This document shows, piece after piece, positions 20,839 to 32,899 of a stretch of DNA of 64,000 bases. Below the pieces are notes generated by a model. That model was not told the DNA's origin, made no database searches, and saw only the letters and a list, made by a program, of their open reading frames with translations. This stretch comes from Dillenia suffruticosa (lineage: Eukaryota; Streptophyta; Magnoliopsida; Dilleniales; Dilleniaceae), in assembly GCA_033439265.1 (NCBI GenBank), contig JAVTVX010000035.1, positions 20,176,001 to 20,240,000 of the forward strand, in the 5' to 3' direction. The number at the start of each line of letters is the position of its first letter. The first letter of the stretch is position 1. Made by a program: the position numbers and the translations under genes.

Positions 20839-22764
20839 GGATTTGATCAACCGGAATTTTTATCAAAATTTGGATGAATTTTTTGTTTTCATGTACGCTG
20901 ACGGTTTTATAAAAGAAAGATTTTTTCTTACGCGGTAAAGCGGTCAAGGATTCGGATTGGGGAATGAACGAGTTGAGATCTTAACCACTAAGAAACTGTC
21001 GGGCCCAATCATTGATCGGCGCAAATTCTTGGGCTTTTTAAGCAGGCCCACAATTGTAAACCCATTACTTCTATCTAGGCCCATTCGTGCTTTTTTTTTT
21101 TGGTTAAAGTTTTTGTTGTGAAAGCCCTCTGCGCATGCAAAGGTCTTCTCCCTCAGAGCAGCTTCACCCATTCGTGCTTTTCACATTCAGAGTTCCTATA
21201 TTATGTTTGGATAAACCTCTATCTCCGTTCTGGTTCAAGTTGCCGTATTTAGGTGAGCCTAAGAAATTCTTCCCGGGCTGAGCTCGGGCCCCTTTTTTCA
21301 GGATCGAGCTCGAGCTCGGACATTAATGGATTTGGCCTGTTTAAATTCTTTTTTTAATTTAAAATCAAATATTATGACATTTGAATAGGGATTTTGATAA
21401 TTTTAATATATTACTCTTAATATAATTTTTTAATTTTTTATGAGACTGTTATTGTTACTTTTCATAATAGTGTTTAATTCTTAATTTGACAAGATATACC
21501 TGCTTTCTATTTTATTTTGAATGATTTCTATATTTTTATTTTATATTCGTTATATTATAAAATGAGATAAAAATATAAAAAATGAAATTATGTAATAAAA
21601 AAAAATTATGATTTTGGGCCAAGCTTGGCTCGAAATAGGCTCGAGACCCCTTAAATTTTTTGAGCCGAACTTAAGTCTCAATCCTTTGGGTTTTCTCGAG
21701 TCGGGCATGAGCTTGGGCCCATCAAATTTAATCGGGCCGAGCTCGGGCTTCGCAAATCCCCACTCAAAAATCCCGATTGTCACCCCAACCTACCTTGCCA
21801 ATGCCCATAGAGTCGAATTTAATACATTGATGGAGTAAATTTTTTTTACTATTTAAACTAAATTTTATTGATAATGATGTCATTTATGTTTTATTACTTA
21901 CTAATAATATGTAGGTCTAATTACATGATATTACATATTTTTAATTAAAATTTTAAATTCATTTTTTGAAAATAAAAAAATAGATATTAAAAAAATTAAC
22001 TCTTAAATCGAGTCTCATAACTATTGCTATTACTGATGCCCAACGAAAATCAAATACAAAAAAAAATATACGCTGTTACTTACAAAATTCTTATAATTTA
22101 TGTTTACTACTTTACCTCGTGATTTCTCTTTCTTGAAAAATACGTACACACTTTCTCTCTCTAAACCAAATAACAAGATATGGATATTTCACTCAAGAGA
22201 AATATCAATAATTATTAACTTAATTATGCTATTTTTCAACATAATGTAATTTTTTTGCATAGAGTGATATTAAAAAGAAAAAGTTCAGAAATTTGTTTTT
22301 GGGTTTGCGGAATTGAGATCAAACTATAATTATGATAAATAATATTTTTCTTGCATTATGTCTTGTCTCGACTAAAGGAATACTAAAGGAAGATATCCTG
22401 CACTACAATATAAATTAAAAAAGTTAGAAAAGAAAAGGAATAACATTTAAACATAGGAGATATCCTTGGATTTCATTCTATTCTCTGCCAAAGTCTTGAA
22501 GCTCTATACCTTAACCCCATAGTCATCCAACACAAAAACAAAGTTACTTGAGTAAAGAAACCATTGATTAACTGACTCAAAGAGAAGGGAAAAACAGTAC
22601 CAAAAAAACGAGAGAAGGGAAAAATTAAGGGAAAAGAAAATTCTTAAAACCCTACTTATCTTCAAGCAATTACAATAATAAATGCACTTTCTTAATCTCT
22701 CCAAGTAACCTCGAAAAACCAGCATGCTGCCTTAGAACACGCCTGCAGGCTGCGGCTCCAACTT
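20836..22764. other. Intergenic; VPS2.1 promoter, degraded repeat, BRX-like 3' flank
   Basis: 20836-21200 is the likely VPS2.1 promoter. Two GC-rich patches (about 21270-21320 and 21615-21770) full of GAGCTCGGGC and GGCTCGAG-type words flank an AT-rich core; the right edge reads GATTGTCACCCC. This fits a degraded MITE or other repeat, but no target duplication was found. The rest is AT-rich without a supported gene. Confidence 0.4.
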
Positions 22765-25700
22765 CTAGCTCAGTCCCAAGTATTGTTCACGGACCCTGGC
22801 TCGATTTTCCTCCCACCATAACCTAGCTTGAACTTCTCCAAACTTTTCTCGGCTGCACCATCAATTGACAAAACACACAATTAGATTATTATAGGTCAAC
22901 ACTATTACGTACGCTACAAGGTAACAGAACATGAATACAGGCTCAGCAGTGCACATTTTCATGCTGAACCCAGTGCAAAGACCCAAGTGTTTAAATGAAC
23001 TCCCCTTTTCATAATGGTTGTCATGTTCCAATTGATTGGAAATCTAAATGTTTAGATTATGTTTCGAGATCATCTGTAACATGTTCCAAGTACTTGGGCA
23101 TCCCAATGATTTATTGTTTTTAAATCATCTCAACAGCAAAATGGTTGATAACACATTTCAACATCTTATGATCTCTTAATTTTCGTCAATGTCATCCAAA
23201 TCCTAAAATTCCACGTGGCATTCGAAACGAGTAGAGCCGAGCCTAGCCGAGTCAGAGGGTGTTTACACTGTTCACTGGTCAAGCTTGATTTTGCATACAA
23301 GTTTAAAAAGTTTGTTGAAATTTAGATCATTCAAAACTTTGTGAGCTTTAATTCAGCCTTAGGTTCAAGCCCGACTTTTTTAATGAACAAGCCTCAAAAT
23401 TATGTTTTTTCCCTGATCTTTTGGATAAATGAACAAGTTAGGCGACGAGCTGCTCACAAATAGTTCAATTCATTTGCATAATCAAGAAAAATTGTAAATT
23501 TAAGTTTAGTGACCTGAATCTGACGCGTCTAAGTTGCCTCGAGCCATCTGCCAAAGCCATAATAGTAAGGTAAACGCCCGGTTCAACCTGCTCAACCCAC
23601 TCAGTTTCAAGATCACTTGCATTGCTGACAGATAGCTCTCCTGAGTGATCTACCTCTCTTGCTGAACTAGCCCTCATAGAAGCATCCATAGATGAAGTAT
23701 CTGTCTTTCGCACACTACTGCTAGAGAAGTTAGGTGTTGATGGATGGTGATCGAGTGAATCACCCGATGAGTATCCCATTCCCATCCTGCTATATATGCG
23801 AGGCAAGCGCTCTCTGGCCAGTGCTGGTGTTGCAGGGCTGTTTTCTGCAGACTCAGCCTTTGAGATCTGAAGTACGAAGCGAATTTGAAGTTAGCTAAAA
23901 TAACTTATTATCTGTGGAGAAGATGTGATTGGTGTTGGTTATTACCTCATCTTCAGATACTCGAGGGGTTGGAAGAGGGAATGGTTGGTAGTTTGTTCTT
24001 CTTACATTGTAAAGTTCCATAACCTTGTCATAGTTCTCTATCCACCATCTTTGAGCTTGTACTTTGTCATACATTTCTCGACTTCAAGTGTTTTTGTGCC
24101 CAAAAAAGAAATGGAGATAAAAATCAGATATTAAATAACTGTGATCTATCAGGCAAATGATGTGGTTGTGCAGTGCTCATCAGATAGGAAAGAAGTAATT
24201 GATATTCAAAGAGTTCCATACTAGCCACAGCCAAGCCACAACACCCTAGCCAATAAAGAAACATTATACATTGTCATCATGTAATGTTAAATCACCTTAT
24301 TTCCTTCCTCAATGGCAAATTAGAGACCTGAAACCTATTTCGTGAGATAAATCTTGGAACGCATTCGAAATGTGGTATATAAAACTAAGAACATTCCCAC
24401 TTTATCGGTTAATTCCTAAGATTTGATCGAGTTTTTTCACATGGGCATGCACCAGATTGAACTTTGCTTTTCCAGTGTCATTGCTGGTAGTAATCAGTGA
24501 TAGCAAGAGGAGACCCTTAGTTTTTCCTTTTAGACCCAAGCATAGCATGGTGGGGCAAACTGCTTCACATGTCTAGCAGCAACTAAATAAGTCATTAAAC
24601 TAATTGGGTCATTCTATTCAAATCTCCATCCAATGTTATCTTTAGTTCCCACTAACTGTATTAAGCTATTGTTGTAGCAATTTTATCTTTATGAAAAAAG
24701 AGGATTCCCCACTATCAACATAGGTAAGGCTACAAGGCCACAAGGTTTTAACGCGGATCAAACCTATCATAAGAAAAGTAGAGTCAATAGTGGCCTAACA
24801 AATTGCCTTTACTTGCAAACCCATCATTATGATTAAAAAAACGCTTTAGGTAAGAGCCTATTTAAGCATTCGTATTGTATTAAATTGAGATTATAGAATC
24901 CAATCCAAGGTTTAGGATCTCAAAAGGCATGAAAAATAAATAATTTTTTTATTACATAGGGACCGTGAAAATCACAAAATTATACGTAATCACAAAATTA
25001 TACGTGCCTACAAGGACAACTTGAGCAAGAGCTCAAGTTGTATATCAAGAGTCGCCTATGAAGGTTTGAACCTCCAAAAAAATAATTGAACAAGAGTTCT
25101 TTACCATTCGGATGTCCTTATAAAGACAACAAAAAATTTGATTTGCTATCTTGTTGTGTATTAAGAGTCACTTGTCATATGAACTGTAATCCCTAGTTTT
25201 TTACAAAACAAAATGATAAAAAAGGGGGAACAAAGCAAATGAGAGTTTGGCGTGACATAAGAAAGCAAAAAAGTGAGAGAGTCATCCCAATGCAAATGAT
25301 AATGCTAGTAATAAACTTTTCCACCAAACATAATCAATACAAACCCCACTTAGTCTAAGCAATGAATCATGGTTTTGGACTTTTTCTACCAGTCTTATGT
25401 GACTTCCATCACATTGTATTTCACACTACCCCCATACAATAATATTCATGTAGGTCCCCTATGTTTCCCCAATCAGCATAGATCCTAAGCCTGCATCAAA
25501 ATGTGATTTTCCTTTTATAAGGGGAAAATGTTATTTTTTGTTATTATTTTTACAGTATAAATTAACATCCCTTTTGACATAATTTGACACCAAAAACCAG
25601 AAGTTGTGCTTGAACATTCCGTTCAACGAATGCAAACTAATTTAATCAAACAATATTAATAGCCCACAAGGATCATAATATATTGTTTTTATTTTATGAA

Positions 25701-26150
25701 AATAATCTGAGAAAAAATATCCCACCAAACAAAGCTAAAAAAAAAAAAGAAGCAAATCGAAATCCTAATATACCAAAATCGTTAATACGAGGAAAAAGGT
25801 ATCACTTGCATATTTTCATAGTAAAAGTCCTTTGGTTAGCTTCCACACCGACAGAACTAATATCAGATTCTAAAAAATATCAGATTGAAACATTAATTGA
25901 ATATCAGATTAAAACATTAATTTAATTATGTAATTTTATGATTTTTGTAATATGTGTGTAATAAAAAAAAATGTCAAACCCGATATCCATCTACGAAAAG
26001 AAACACCTCGTATGCATTCACTTCACCAAGCTAACAATGACTCAAATCAACATTATTACAAAGGGAACCCATTTATTTCTTATAAGAAAGTTAATTGTAG
26101 TTTCCTCTCGAATGATTTCTTTTGCAACATTTCGGTAAAAAGGGTTCGTG

Positions 26151-26185
<35 letters not shown>

Positions 26186-26743
26186 ATACCTAAATCGGAT
26201 TTTCTTGAGTTCATTGCCGCCACGAGGCAAAGAAACAAAGTCAATGAGTACACCCGGCTCGACGTGAGCCACCCAGTCCTTAGGCTCCTTCTCTTCCACA
26301 AACACCACCGTCTCCCCTCTCCGGCTTCCCGACTGAGGCGTCGAGCTCGAACTCCCACTCCCCGTCCTCCTATACGACCATCGGAATCTCTCCAACGAAC
26401 CCGACCCCGAAGCCGCCCCGATCATATTCTCCATTCTCTTATGACCCGATCCCGAACATTGACCACAATTCAGTGCCATTCCCTTTATCTAATAACCAAT
26501 CAATTCAAAAAAAAAATCACTAAAATAAACAACCTCAATCTTAAATCAATCTAATTCAACAAGAAAAAAATAAAGAAAAATACTAAATTTACAAACGCGG
26601 AACGCAATTTGAAGTACTTGAGAAGTAAGAACTTTCATGGGTGGTTTTGAGGTTGAATTCGGTGTGTCAGAGGAGTCTGATCGTCGAGTTTGATTGAGAG
26701 AGTCGTCGCCGATTTGTTTCGGGCGAGCCAGACATGTCAGCAT
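22765..26743 (-). CDS. BRXL4: BREVIS RADIX-like protein (BRXL4 type)
   Basis: Plant-specific regulator; family members act at the plasma membrane and in polarity and auxin-linked growth. Exons on the minus strand: 26743-26618, 26488-26190, 24081-23946, 23866-23514 and 22852-22765. Phases join cleanly to give 333 residues. The N-terminus MLTCLARPK carries the conserved Cys (a candidate palmitoylation site). There are two BRX domains. The first has [19 protein letters not shown] followed by [17 protein letters not shown]; the second has [13 protein letters not shown] followed by [20 protein letters not shown]. In both, the RFSR motif is rebuilt across an exon junction in the same phase, a sign of internal domain duplication. 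The linker contains the conserved [14 protein letters not shown] stretch. The stretch between the N-terminus and BRX domain 1 is shorter than in Arabidopsis BRXL4 as I recall it. Intron 2 is 2.1 kb. Confidence 0.93.
26155..26181. repeat. (GA)n microsatellite next to a BRX-like splice donor
   Basis: A GA repeat (CT in the sense of the gene) begins 8 bases inside intron 2, next to the donor at 26189. It makes the start of the intron an uninterrupted pyrimidine tract. Confidence 0.85.
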
Positions 26744-27152
26744 TTTTTGATAATTTTGGAGAGAGTGATACCCGCCAACCCAAAATTTTGATACGTTTAT
26801 GTTTTGGGATTGTATCAGTGCTTGTGTGTGTATATGCAAATGAGAGGGAGAGGGAGATGGATTTTATCTGGTAGGATGTGGATGATTGAAGACTTTGTGA
26901 AAATAATATGAACTGGATTTGGAAGAGAGAGCGGGGAAAACAAGATATAGAGAGGGAGAGAGATAGATAGGAAGAGAGAGAGAGAGAGAGGAACAGAGTA
27001 GAATGATATAGCATAATAACAATGAACAGGGGAAATGAAATAGGAAATCTAATGCTTTCCTTAAATTACGTAAATCAAGGATTCCAGGAAAGAAAGATAA
27101 TGTTTCTCTGCTTGTTTCCTTTATGTGCCCTTGCAAACCCCGGGAGCCACTA
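26744..27152. other. BRX-like 5' leader and promoter, GA-rich
   Basis: Region upstream of the BRX-like start with several GA-rich tracts (about 26845-26860, 26950-26965 and 26972-26991). Promoter elements cannot be pinned down from sequence. It ends where the LINE-derived repeat begins. Confidence 0.45.
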
Positions 27153-29118
27153 TGGGCCCGTTTGGGAGTTTAAGAAAGGAGGCGAAAAAAAAAAAAAAAA
27201 AAAAGAAAGACAACCTCGTAAAAGAAAAGAAAGAAAGAAAAAAATTACATATTTTGTTTTAGAGTTTAACGAAAGAAATAAAAAAATATATATTTTTTTA
27301 TTTGAGAGTCGGGGGAATTTGAAAAGAAATGATTTATGATAATACAATTTTATATATTTATTTCTTTATATTAGTTTTTTTTTTGTTAGCCGTGTATGTA
27401 AGAGATTTAAAAGTCAGTTTGAGGAGTTTAAGATTTAGTTGGTTGAAATTGACTCTTATTGAACTGGATTCGAACTGATTTTTAAAACGGTTTATTGAAT
27501 TTAATTTTTATTGAATTAGATTTGAGCTGATTTTTGAAATAAATTGATCGAATTTGATTAGATTTGAACTGATTTTTTAAACCGGTTGGCTGAATTTCTA
27601 TTTTTCTAATTTAGTTTACTGTTTTTTGCACTCAACTAATTGTTATTTAAAATTCTATTCAACTGAATTTTTATTTTCATTCGATTGATCGGGAAGAGAT
27701 TAAAAGGTTCAGTGCTTTTTAATTTTGGATGGAAATATTTTAACAATCTTTCTTCCATTTTCATCTGTCCAAATCACTTCTTTTTTATCCTCATTTAATT
27801 ACCAAATAAACTTCCCTTCGAGACTCTTTTCTTTTTTGCTCATTTTCTCCATCCAAATGAGCTCTAAAGTTCTCTCTCTCTCTCTCTTGGTGAATAACAG
27901 AGAGAACAAACCCAGCAAAGAAAACGGAGAGAAACAAAGAAAATACAGAGAAAGCACAAAAACTACGAAGGAAACCAACACTCAGGGAGGATGCTTCTTA
28001 GGCCTCCTCGTTCGGGCAACATTAGCGGCGTCAAGCAGCAACAACTCCTTAACCTCCGCAGGAGGAAGAACAACTTCGTGAATGCTTGTTGGAGCCTCCT
28101 TCCCCATCTTCACAAGCTTGTCAGCGCACATATTCACCTCCCTAAAAACATGGATAATCCATTAACTCCTAACTCTTGAAAGAGCTCTTTGCAGTCGAGA
28201 ATCAGGTTCTTCCATGGATGATTATCTCCAACACCTCTATCAACAACATTAACAATAGTAAGGGTATCGCATTCAACAACCAACAGACCCATCCTCTTTC
28301 TTTTAGCAATATATAACCCCATTGTCAAACCCCACAATTCTGGTATCTCACAATTGGAGGTGCCAACATTGGCCTAAAAGCCATGAACCCAACCGCCTAG
28401 GCTATCTCTAAAGACACCTGCAGCTCTTGCCTTCCCACCCCCCACTCGAGCAGCTCCGTCAATATTCAGCTTAAGGAAACCTTCGCAGGGTCTTTTCCAG
28501 TAGACCTTTAAATCTACCTTTCCACTGTTGGTCGAGTTAGACTCTCTCCTTTTTAACACAACTGAACTCAACACTCTATTAACAATTTGCAAAGGAGGCT
28601 CTCTCCACTTTTGATACACCGAACTATATCTGGACTTCCAAATATACCACTCCATCAGCCCAAAGATAGGAGATTCCCTCATAAGACCCAACTTATACTT
28701 CTCTGTCACACCAGCCTTAAGCTAATTATAGCAATCCTCATTCCAAAACTCCACCCCCTTATCAATATCTTGAACCAAAGTAAACCAAATTGCTTTAGCA
28801 TGGTCACAGTCTCTTAAGGCATGGGTTACAGTTTCCTCTGCTTTGCGGCAGATCATACAGCTGTCATCCTCAACTACATTTCTCCTCTTCAGCTCAACAT
28901 TCGACGGAGTTTACCCTTAGCTGCTAATCACAGAAAAATTCTCACTATCTCTGGACATTTGGTCCTCCAAACCCAAGATCAGTCTTCCTCAGTCCTTTGT
29001 AGACCCAACGAAGCCTTTTTTTGAAGCCAATAAACCAACGCCACCGAAAATTGCCCATCATACATTTCTTTCCAAAAAATGGAATCATTCCTATTCCTGA
29101 TCCTAGGACTTGGCAAGG
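27153..29118. repeat. Tandem repeat unit 1 (LINE 3' segment)
   Basis: A unit of about 1.97 kb repeated directly in 29119-31041, with most of the sequence recognisably the same. It holds, on the minus strand, the LINE zinc-finger remnant, an RNase H-like domain (28134-28709) and an A/T-rich 3' region. The outer border lies at GGGCCCGTTTGGGAG. Unit 1 keeps about 30 bases of RNase H that unit 2 has lost, but carries an in-frame TAG there. Confidence 0.82.
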
Positions 29119-31041
29119 CTCACCTGTTTGAGAGTTTAGGAATGAGGTGAAAAAAAAAAAGAAAAACAACATCATAAAAGAAAAGAAAGAAAAAAAATAC
29201 ACATTTTGTTTTAGAGTTTAATGAAAGAAAAGAAAAGAAATATGAATTTTTTATTTGAGAGTCGGAGAGATTTGAAAAGAAATGATTTATAATAATGCAA
29301 TTTTACATATTTATTCTTTCATATTAGTTTTTTTTTGTTAGCCATGTACGTGATAGGTTTAAAAATCAATTTGAGGAGTTTAAGGTTTAGTTGGCTAAAA
29401 TTGACTATTGTTGAATTGGATTTGAGTTGATTTTTAAAAATAGTTTATTGAATTTGACTTTTATTGAATTAAGTTTGAGCTGATTTTTGAAACAAATTGG
29501 GTGAATTTGACTAGATTTGAACTGATTTTTTAAACAGGTTGGCTGAATTTCTATTTTTTCTAATTTAGTTTACTGTCTTTTGCACTCAACTAATTGTTAT
29601 TTAAAATTCCATTCAACTAATTTTTTTTTTCATTCGATTGATTGGGAGGAGATTAAAAGGTTCGGTGTTTTTTAATTTTGGACGAAAATATTTTAACAAT
29701 CTTTCTTCCATTTTCATCCGTCCAAATCACTTCTTTTTTGTCCTTATTTAATTCCCAAATAAATTTCCCTTCGAGACTCTTTTCTTTTTTGCTCATTTTC
29801 TTCATCCAAATGAGCTCTAAAGTTCTCTCCCTCTCTCTCTCTGATTTTTTTTTTGTGAATAACAGAGAGAACAAGCCCAACAAAGAAAATGGAGAGAAAC
29901 AAAGAAAGTACAGAGAAAGCACAAAAACTACAAAGGGAACCGACATTCAAGGAGGATGCTTCTTAGGCCTCGTTCGGGCAACACCAGCGGTGTCAAGTAG
30001 CAACAACTCCTCAACCTCCGCAGGAGGAAGAACAGCTTCGTGAATACCTGTTGGAGCCTCCTGCCCCATCTTCACAAACTTGTCAACACACATATTCGCC
30101 TCCCTGAAAACATGGGTAATCTCATTAACTCCTAACTCTTGGAGGAGCTCTTTGTAGTTGAGAATCAAGTTCTTCCATGGGTGATTATCTCCAACATCTC
30201 TATTGACAACATTAACAATAGTAAGGGTATCGCATTCAATAATCAACAGACCCAACCTCTTTCTTTTAGCAATATATAACCCCATTGTCAGACCCCACAA
30301 TTCTGCCATCTATGAACCCAATCGCCTAGGCTATCTCTAAAGATACCCACAGCTCCCGCCTTCCCACCCCCCACTCGAGCAGCTCCGTCAATATTAAGCT
30401 TAAGGAAGTCTTCACAGAGTCTTTTCCAATAGATCTCTAAATCTACCATTCCACTGCTGGTCGAGCTAGACTCTCTCCTTTTCAACACAACCAAACTCAA
30501 CACTCTATTAATAATTTGCAAAGGAGGCTCTCTCCACTTTTGATACACCGAACTACATCTAGACTTCCAAATGCACCACGCCGTCAACCCAAAGATAGAA
30601 GATTCTCTCGTAGGACCCAACTTATACTTCTCTGTCACACCAGCCTTAAGCTAATTATAGCAATCCTCATTCCAAAACTCCACTACCTTATCAATATCTT
30701 GAACCAAAGTAATCCAAATTGCTTTAGCATGGTCACAATCTGTTAAGGCATGAGTTACGGTTTCCTTTGCTTTGCGGCAGGTCATACAGTTGCCATCCTC
30801 AGCTATATTTCTCCTCTTCATCTCAGCATTCGTCAAGAGTTTACCTTTAACCGCTAACCACAGAAAAATTCTCACTCTCTCTAAACATTTGGTCCTCCAA
30901 ACCCAAGACCAGTCTTCCTCAGTCCCTTGCAGACCCAACGAAGCCTTTTTTTGAAGCCATTAAACCGATGCCACTGAAAACTACCCATCAAACCTTTCTT
31001 TCCAAAAAATGGAATCATTCCTGCTCCTGGAAATTAGCAAG
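29119..31041. repeat. Tandem repeat unit 2 (LINE 3' segment)
   Basis: Direct copy of 27153-29118. It starts at CACCTGTTTGAGAGTTTAGG and ends near TAGCAAGGCT, after which the LINE continues into its RT region, unlike unit 1. It has a deletion of roughly 30 bp in the RNase H domain (near 30305) that breaks the frame, a lesion not shared with unit 1. Confidence 0.82.
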
Positions 31042-32743
31042 GCTCTGATCTCCTCAACCAAATGGAACGGTAGACAACAGATGGCAACTATAAATTCCAA
31101 TCTCCTTCCTCATTCCAGAAGTGATTAACTTTGGTGTCTGCACAGCAATCCTCTTGCAGGATAATGGCCTCTCTTACCAGCTTCCCATGTCCAGCCATCT
31201 ATCAAACCAAAATCTAGTGACACTTCCATTTCCTATTCTCCACTTGATACTATTCATTATGCAAGTTCTACTTTTACATATCTCTCTCCATAGAGCCTAA
31301 GAAACTACCATCGTTTTATGGTTCAGAAGACCCTCTCCTTTCAGATACTTTCTCTGCAATAATTGGAACCACAAAGAAGTGTCGCCCATCAGAATTCGCC
31401 AACCAATTTTGGCCATGAGAGCTATGTTGCATTCCCTCGCACTTCTAATACCCAAACCACCCTCCCTGGGATAACAAACATTCTCCCACTTCACGAGATG
31501 GATCTTTTTCTTCTCATCACTACTCTCTCATAAAAAATCCATGTTCATCTTATCTAGTCTCTTACACGTGCTCTCTAACAACCAAGCGGATTGCATAAAT
31601 TAGATAGAGATGGAGGTTGTCACCGATTGAATCAGAGATTTCCTTTCCGCCGTACTTAAAAGCTTGGCTTTCCAGTTGCAAAGCTTTCTTTGGACTTTCT
31701 CTGCCACTTGGTTGTAAAAGTTTTTGTGCACTCTACCGTGGATCACCGCACATCTAGATAGGATCCTAGATTGTCTGAAATAGTGAACTTGCTACTCGCA
31801 GCTAAAGAAGCCTTGAGATGACCTGAAGCTCTAGGAGATATCCAAATTGTAGACTTCTCTGGGTTAAATCGAAGACTACTCTTCTTGAAAAACTCTTTTA
31901 AGCAACCTAGAATATTGCTAAGGTTTAGATACTCTACCTCTACAAAAAAAAATTAAGTCATCGGCAAAAAAAGGTAGGAAACCGCCGGGCCACCTTTACT
32001 CACTTTGATGGCATTCCACACCCCTTTACGGACCTTCTCGTGGATCATGCTAGCTAACATCTCCATCACCAGCAAGAAAAGGTAGGGATAAAGAGGGTCA
32101 CCATGTCTTAAACCCCGACGATTTTAAATGGGGGGAGAAACTTCCCGTTCCAGATAATAAACGTGTCACCGCTGGAGACAATAAACATAATGAGTTTGAT
32201 TAACTACATAGGAACATTAAATTCTAGAAGAACATTGGCCAAGTAATCCTAACTCACGTTATCGTAGGTTTTTCTAAGATCAACTTTGAGAATCGTAGAG
32301 CTTTTCTTACTTTTCGAAAGCCCAATAGAGTAGACCACTTCTTACAGCACTATCACGGTGCCCAACGTCCCTCAACCTAGAAAAAAACTATTTTGATGGG
32401 AGCCGATCAAAGTTTGAAGAATTGGCCTCAGTCTAGCAACCAAGCACTTGCTCAGAATCTTGTATGAGGTATTTAACAGGCTGATGAGTCTGTAGTCCGC
32501 AATATCCGCAGGATTACTAGATTTAGGGATTAGGATCATGAAAGCTCTTGTAAAATGTTCGAGGCCGTTGAGAAATAAAGAAAATTTCAGAAATATTGTA
32601 TATTATTTTGTGTGTATATGTAATAGACTGTAAACAGGCACATAAATATACGAAGTAAACAATGCTATACCAGTCAACCTATTGCCAGAGGATGTGAAGA
32701 CGTATACCCGTCTTAAGAATAAATTTTCGGGGGTCAATGAAGA

Positions 32744-32899
32744 TCATGGGACAGAATGAATTAGAGTACATATATCACAGTCTTGGAGATCCATTGGCAT
32801 TAATTTTATTCCAAACTCCATATCATCCAAGTCAGGGAAAGAAAAACGAAACTTTTCTACACTTGGTTCAAGGTAAGATTGCCATTGTGTTCGAACTCT
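32744..32899 (-). other. Possible orphan terminal exon (unrecognised protein)
   Basis: On the minus strand an AG acceptor (TTACTTGCAG) is followed by an open frame of about 51 codons with a protein-like composition. It contains SYLEPSVEKFRFSFPDLDD and EFGIKLMPMDLQDCDICTL and ends in TGA at 32744-32746, followed by T-rich sequence like a 3'UTR. No upstream partner exon was found between 32900 and 34497 on this strand. It could be the last exon of a gene disrupted by the neighbouring LINE, a captured gene fragment, or chance. I do not recognise the family. Confidence 0.25.

Larger units (their letters stand above)
27153..32575 (-). mobile_element. Decayed L1-type non-LTR retrotransposon, 5'-truncated, with duplicated 3' end
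   Basis: Read on the minus strand from about 32575: an RT domain with PADIADYRLISLLNTSYKIL and LARLRPILQTLI-type segments (32380-32530), several frame breaks through the catalytic region, then KWENVCYPREGGLGIRSA (about 31440-31490). A zf-RVT finger follows (CMTCRKAKETVTHALTDCDHA, about 30720-30785), then an RNase H domain starting LKLNIDGAARVGGG. All frames are interrupted, so the element is dead. The 3' part occurs twice (units 27153-29118 and 29119-31041). Within each unit the outer 700 bp has ends resembling each other in inverted form (GGGCCCGTTTGGG and CCAAATGAGCTC), so a MITE may be embedded. Confidence 0.85.

Noticed and set aside
25952..26554. 200-codon plus-strand frame over BRX-like exons 1-2
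   Set aside because: Antisense to supported BRX exons, including a GA repeat read as Arg-Glu; no family features.
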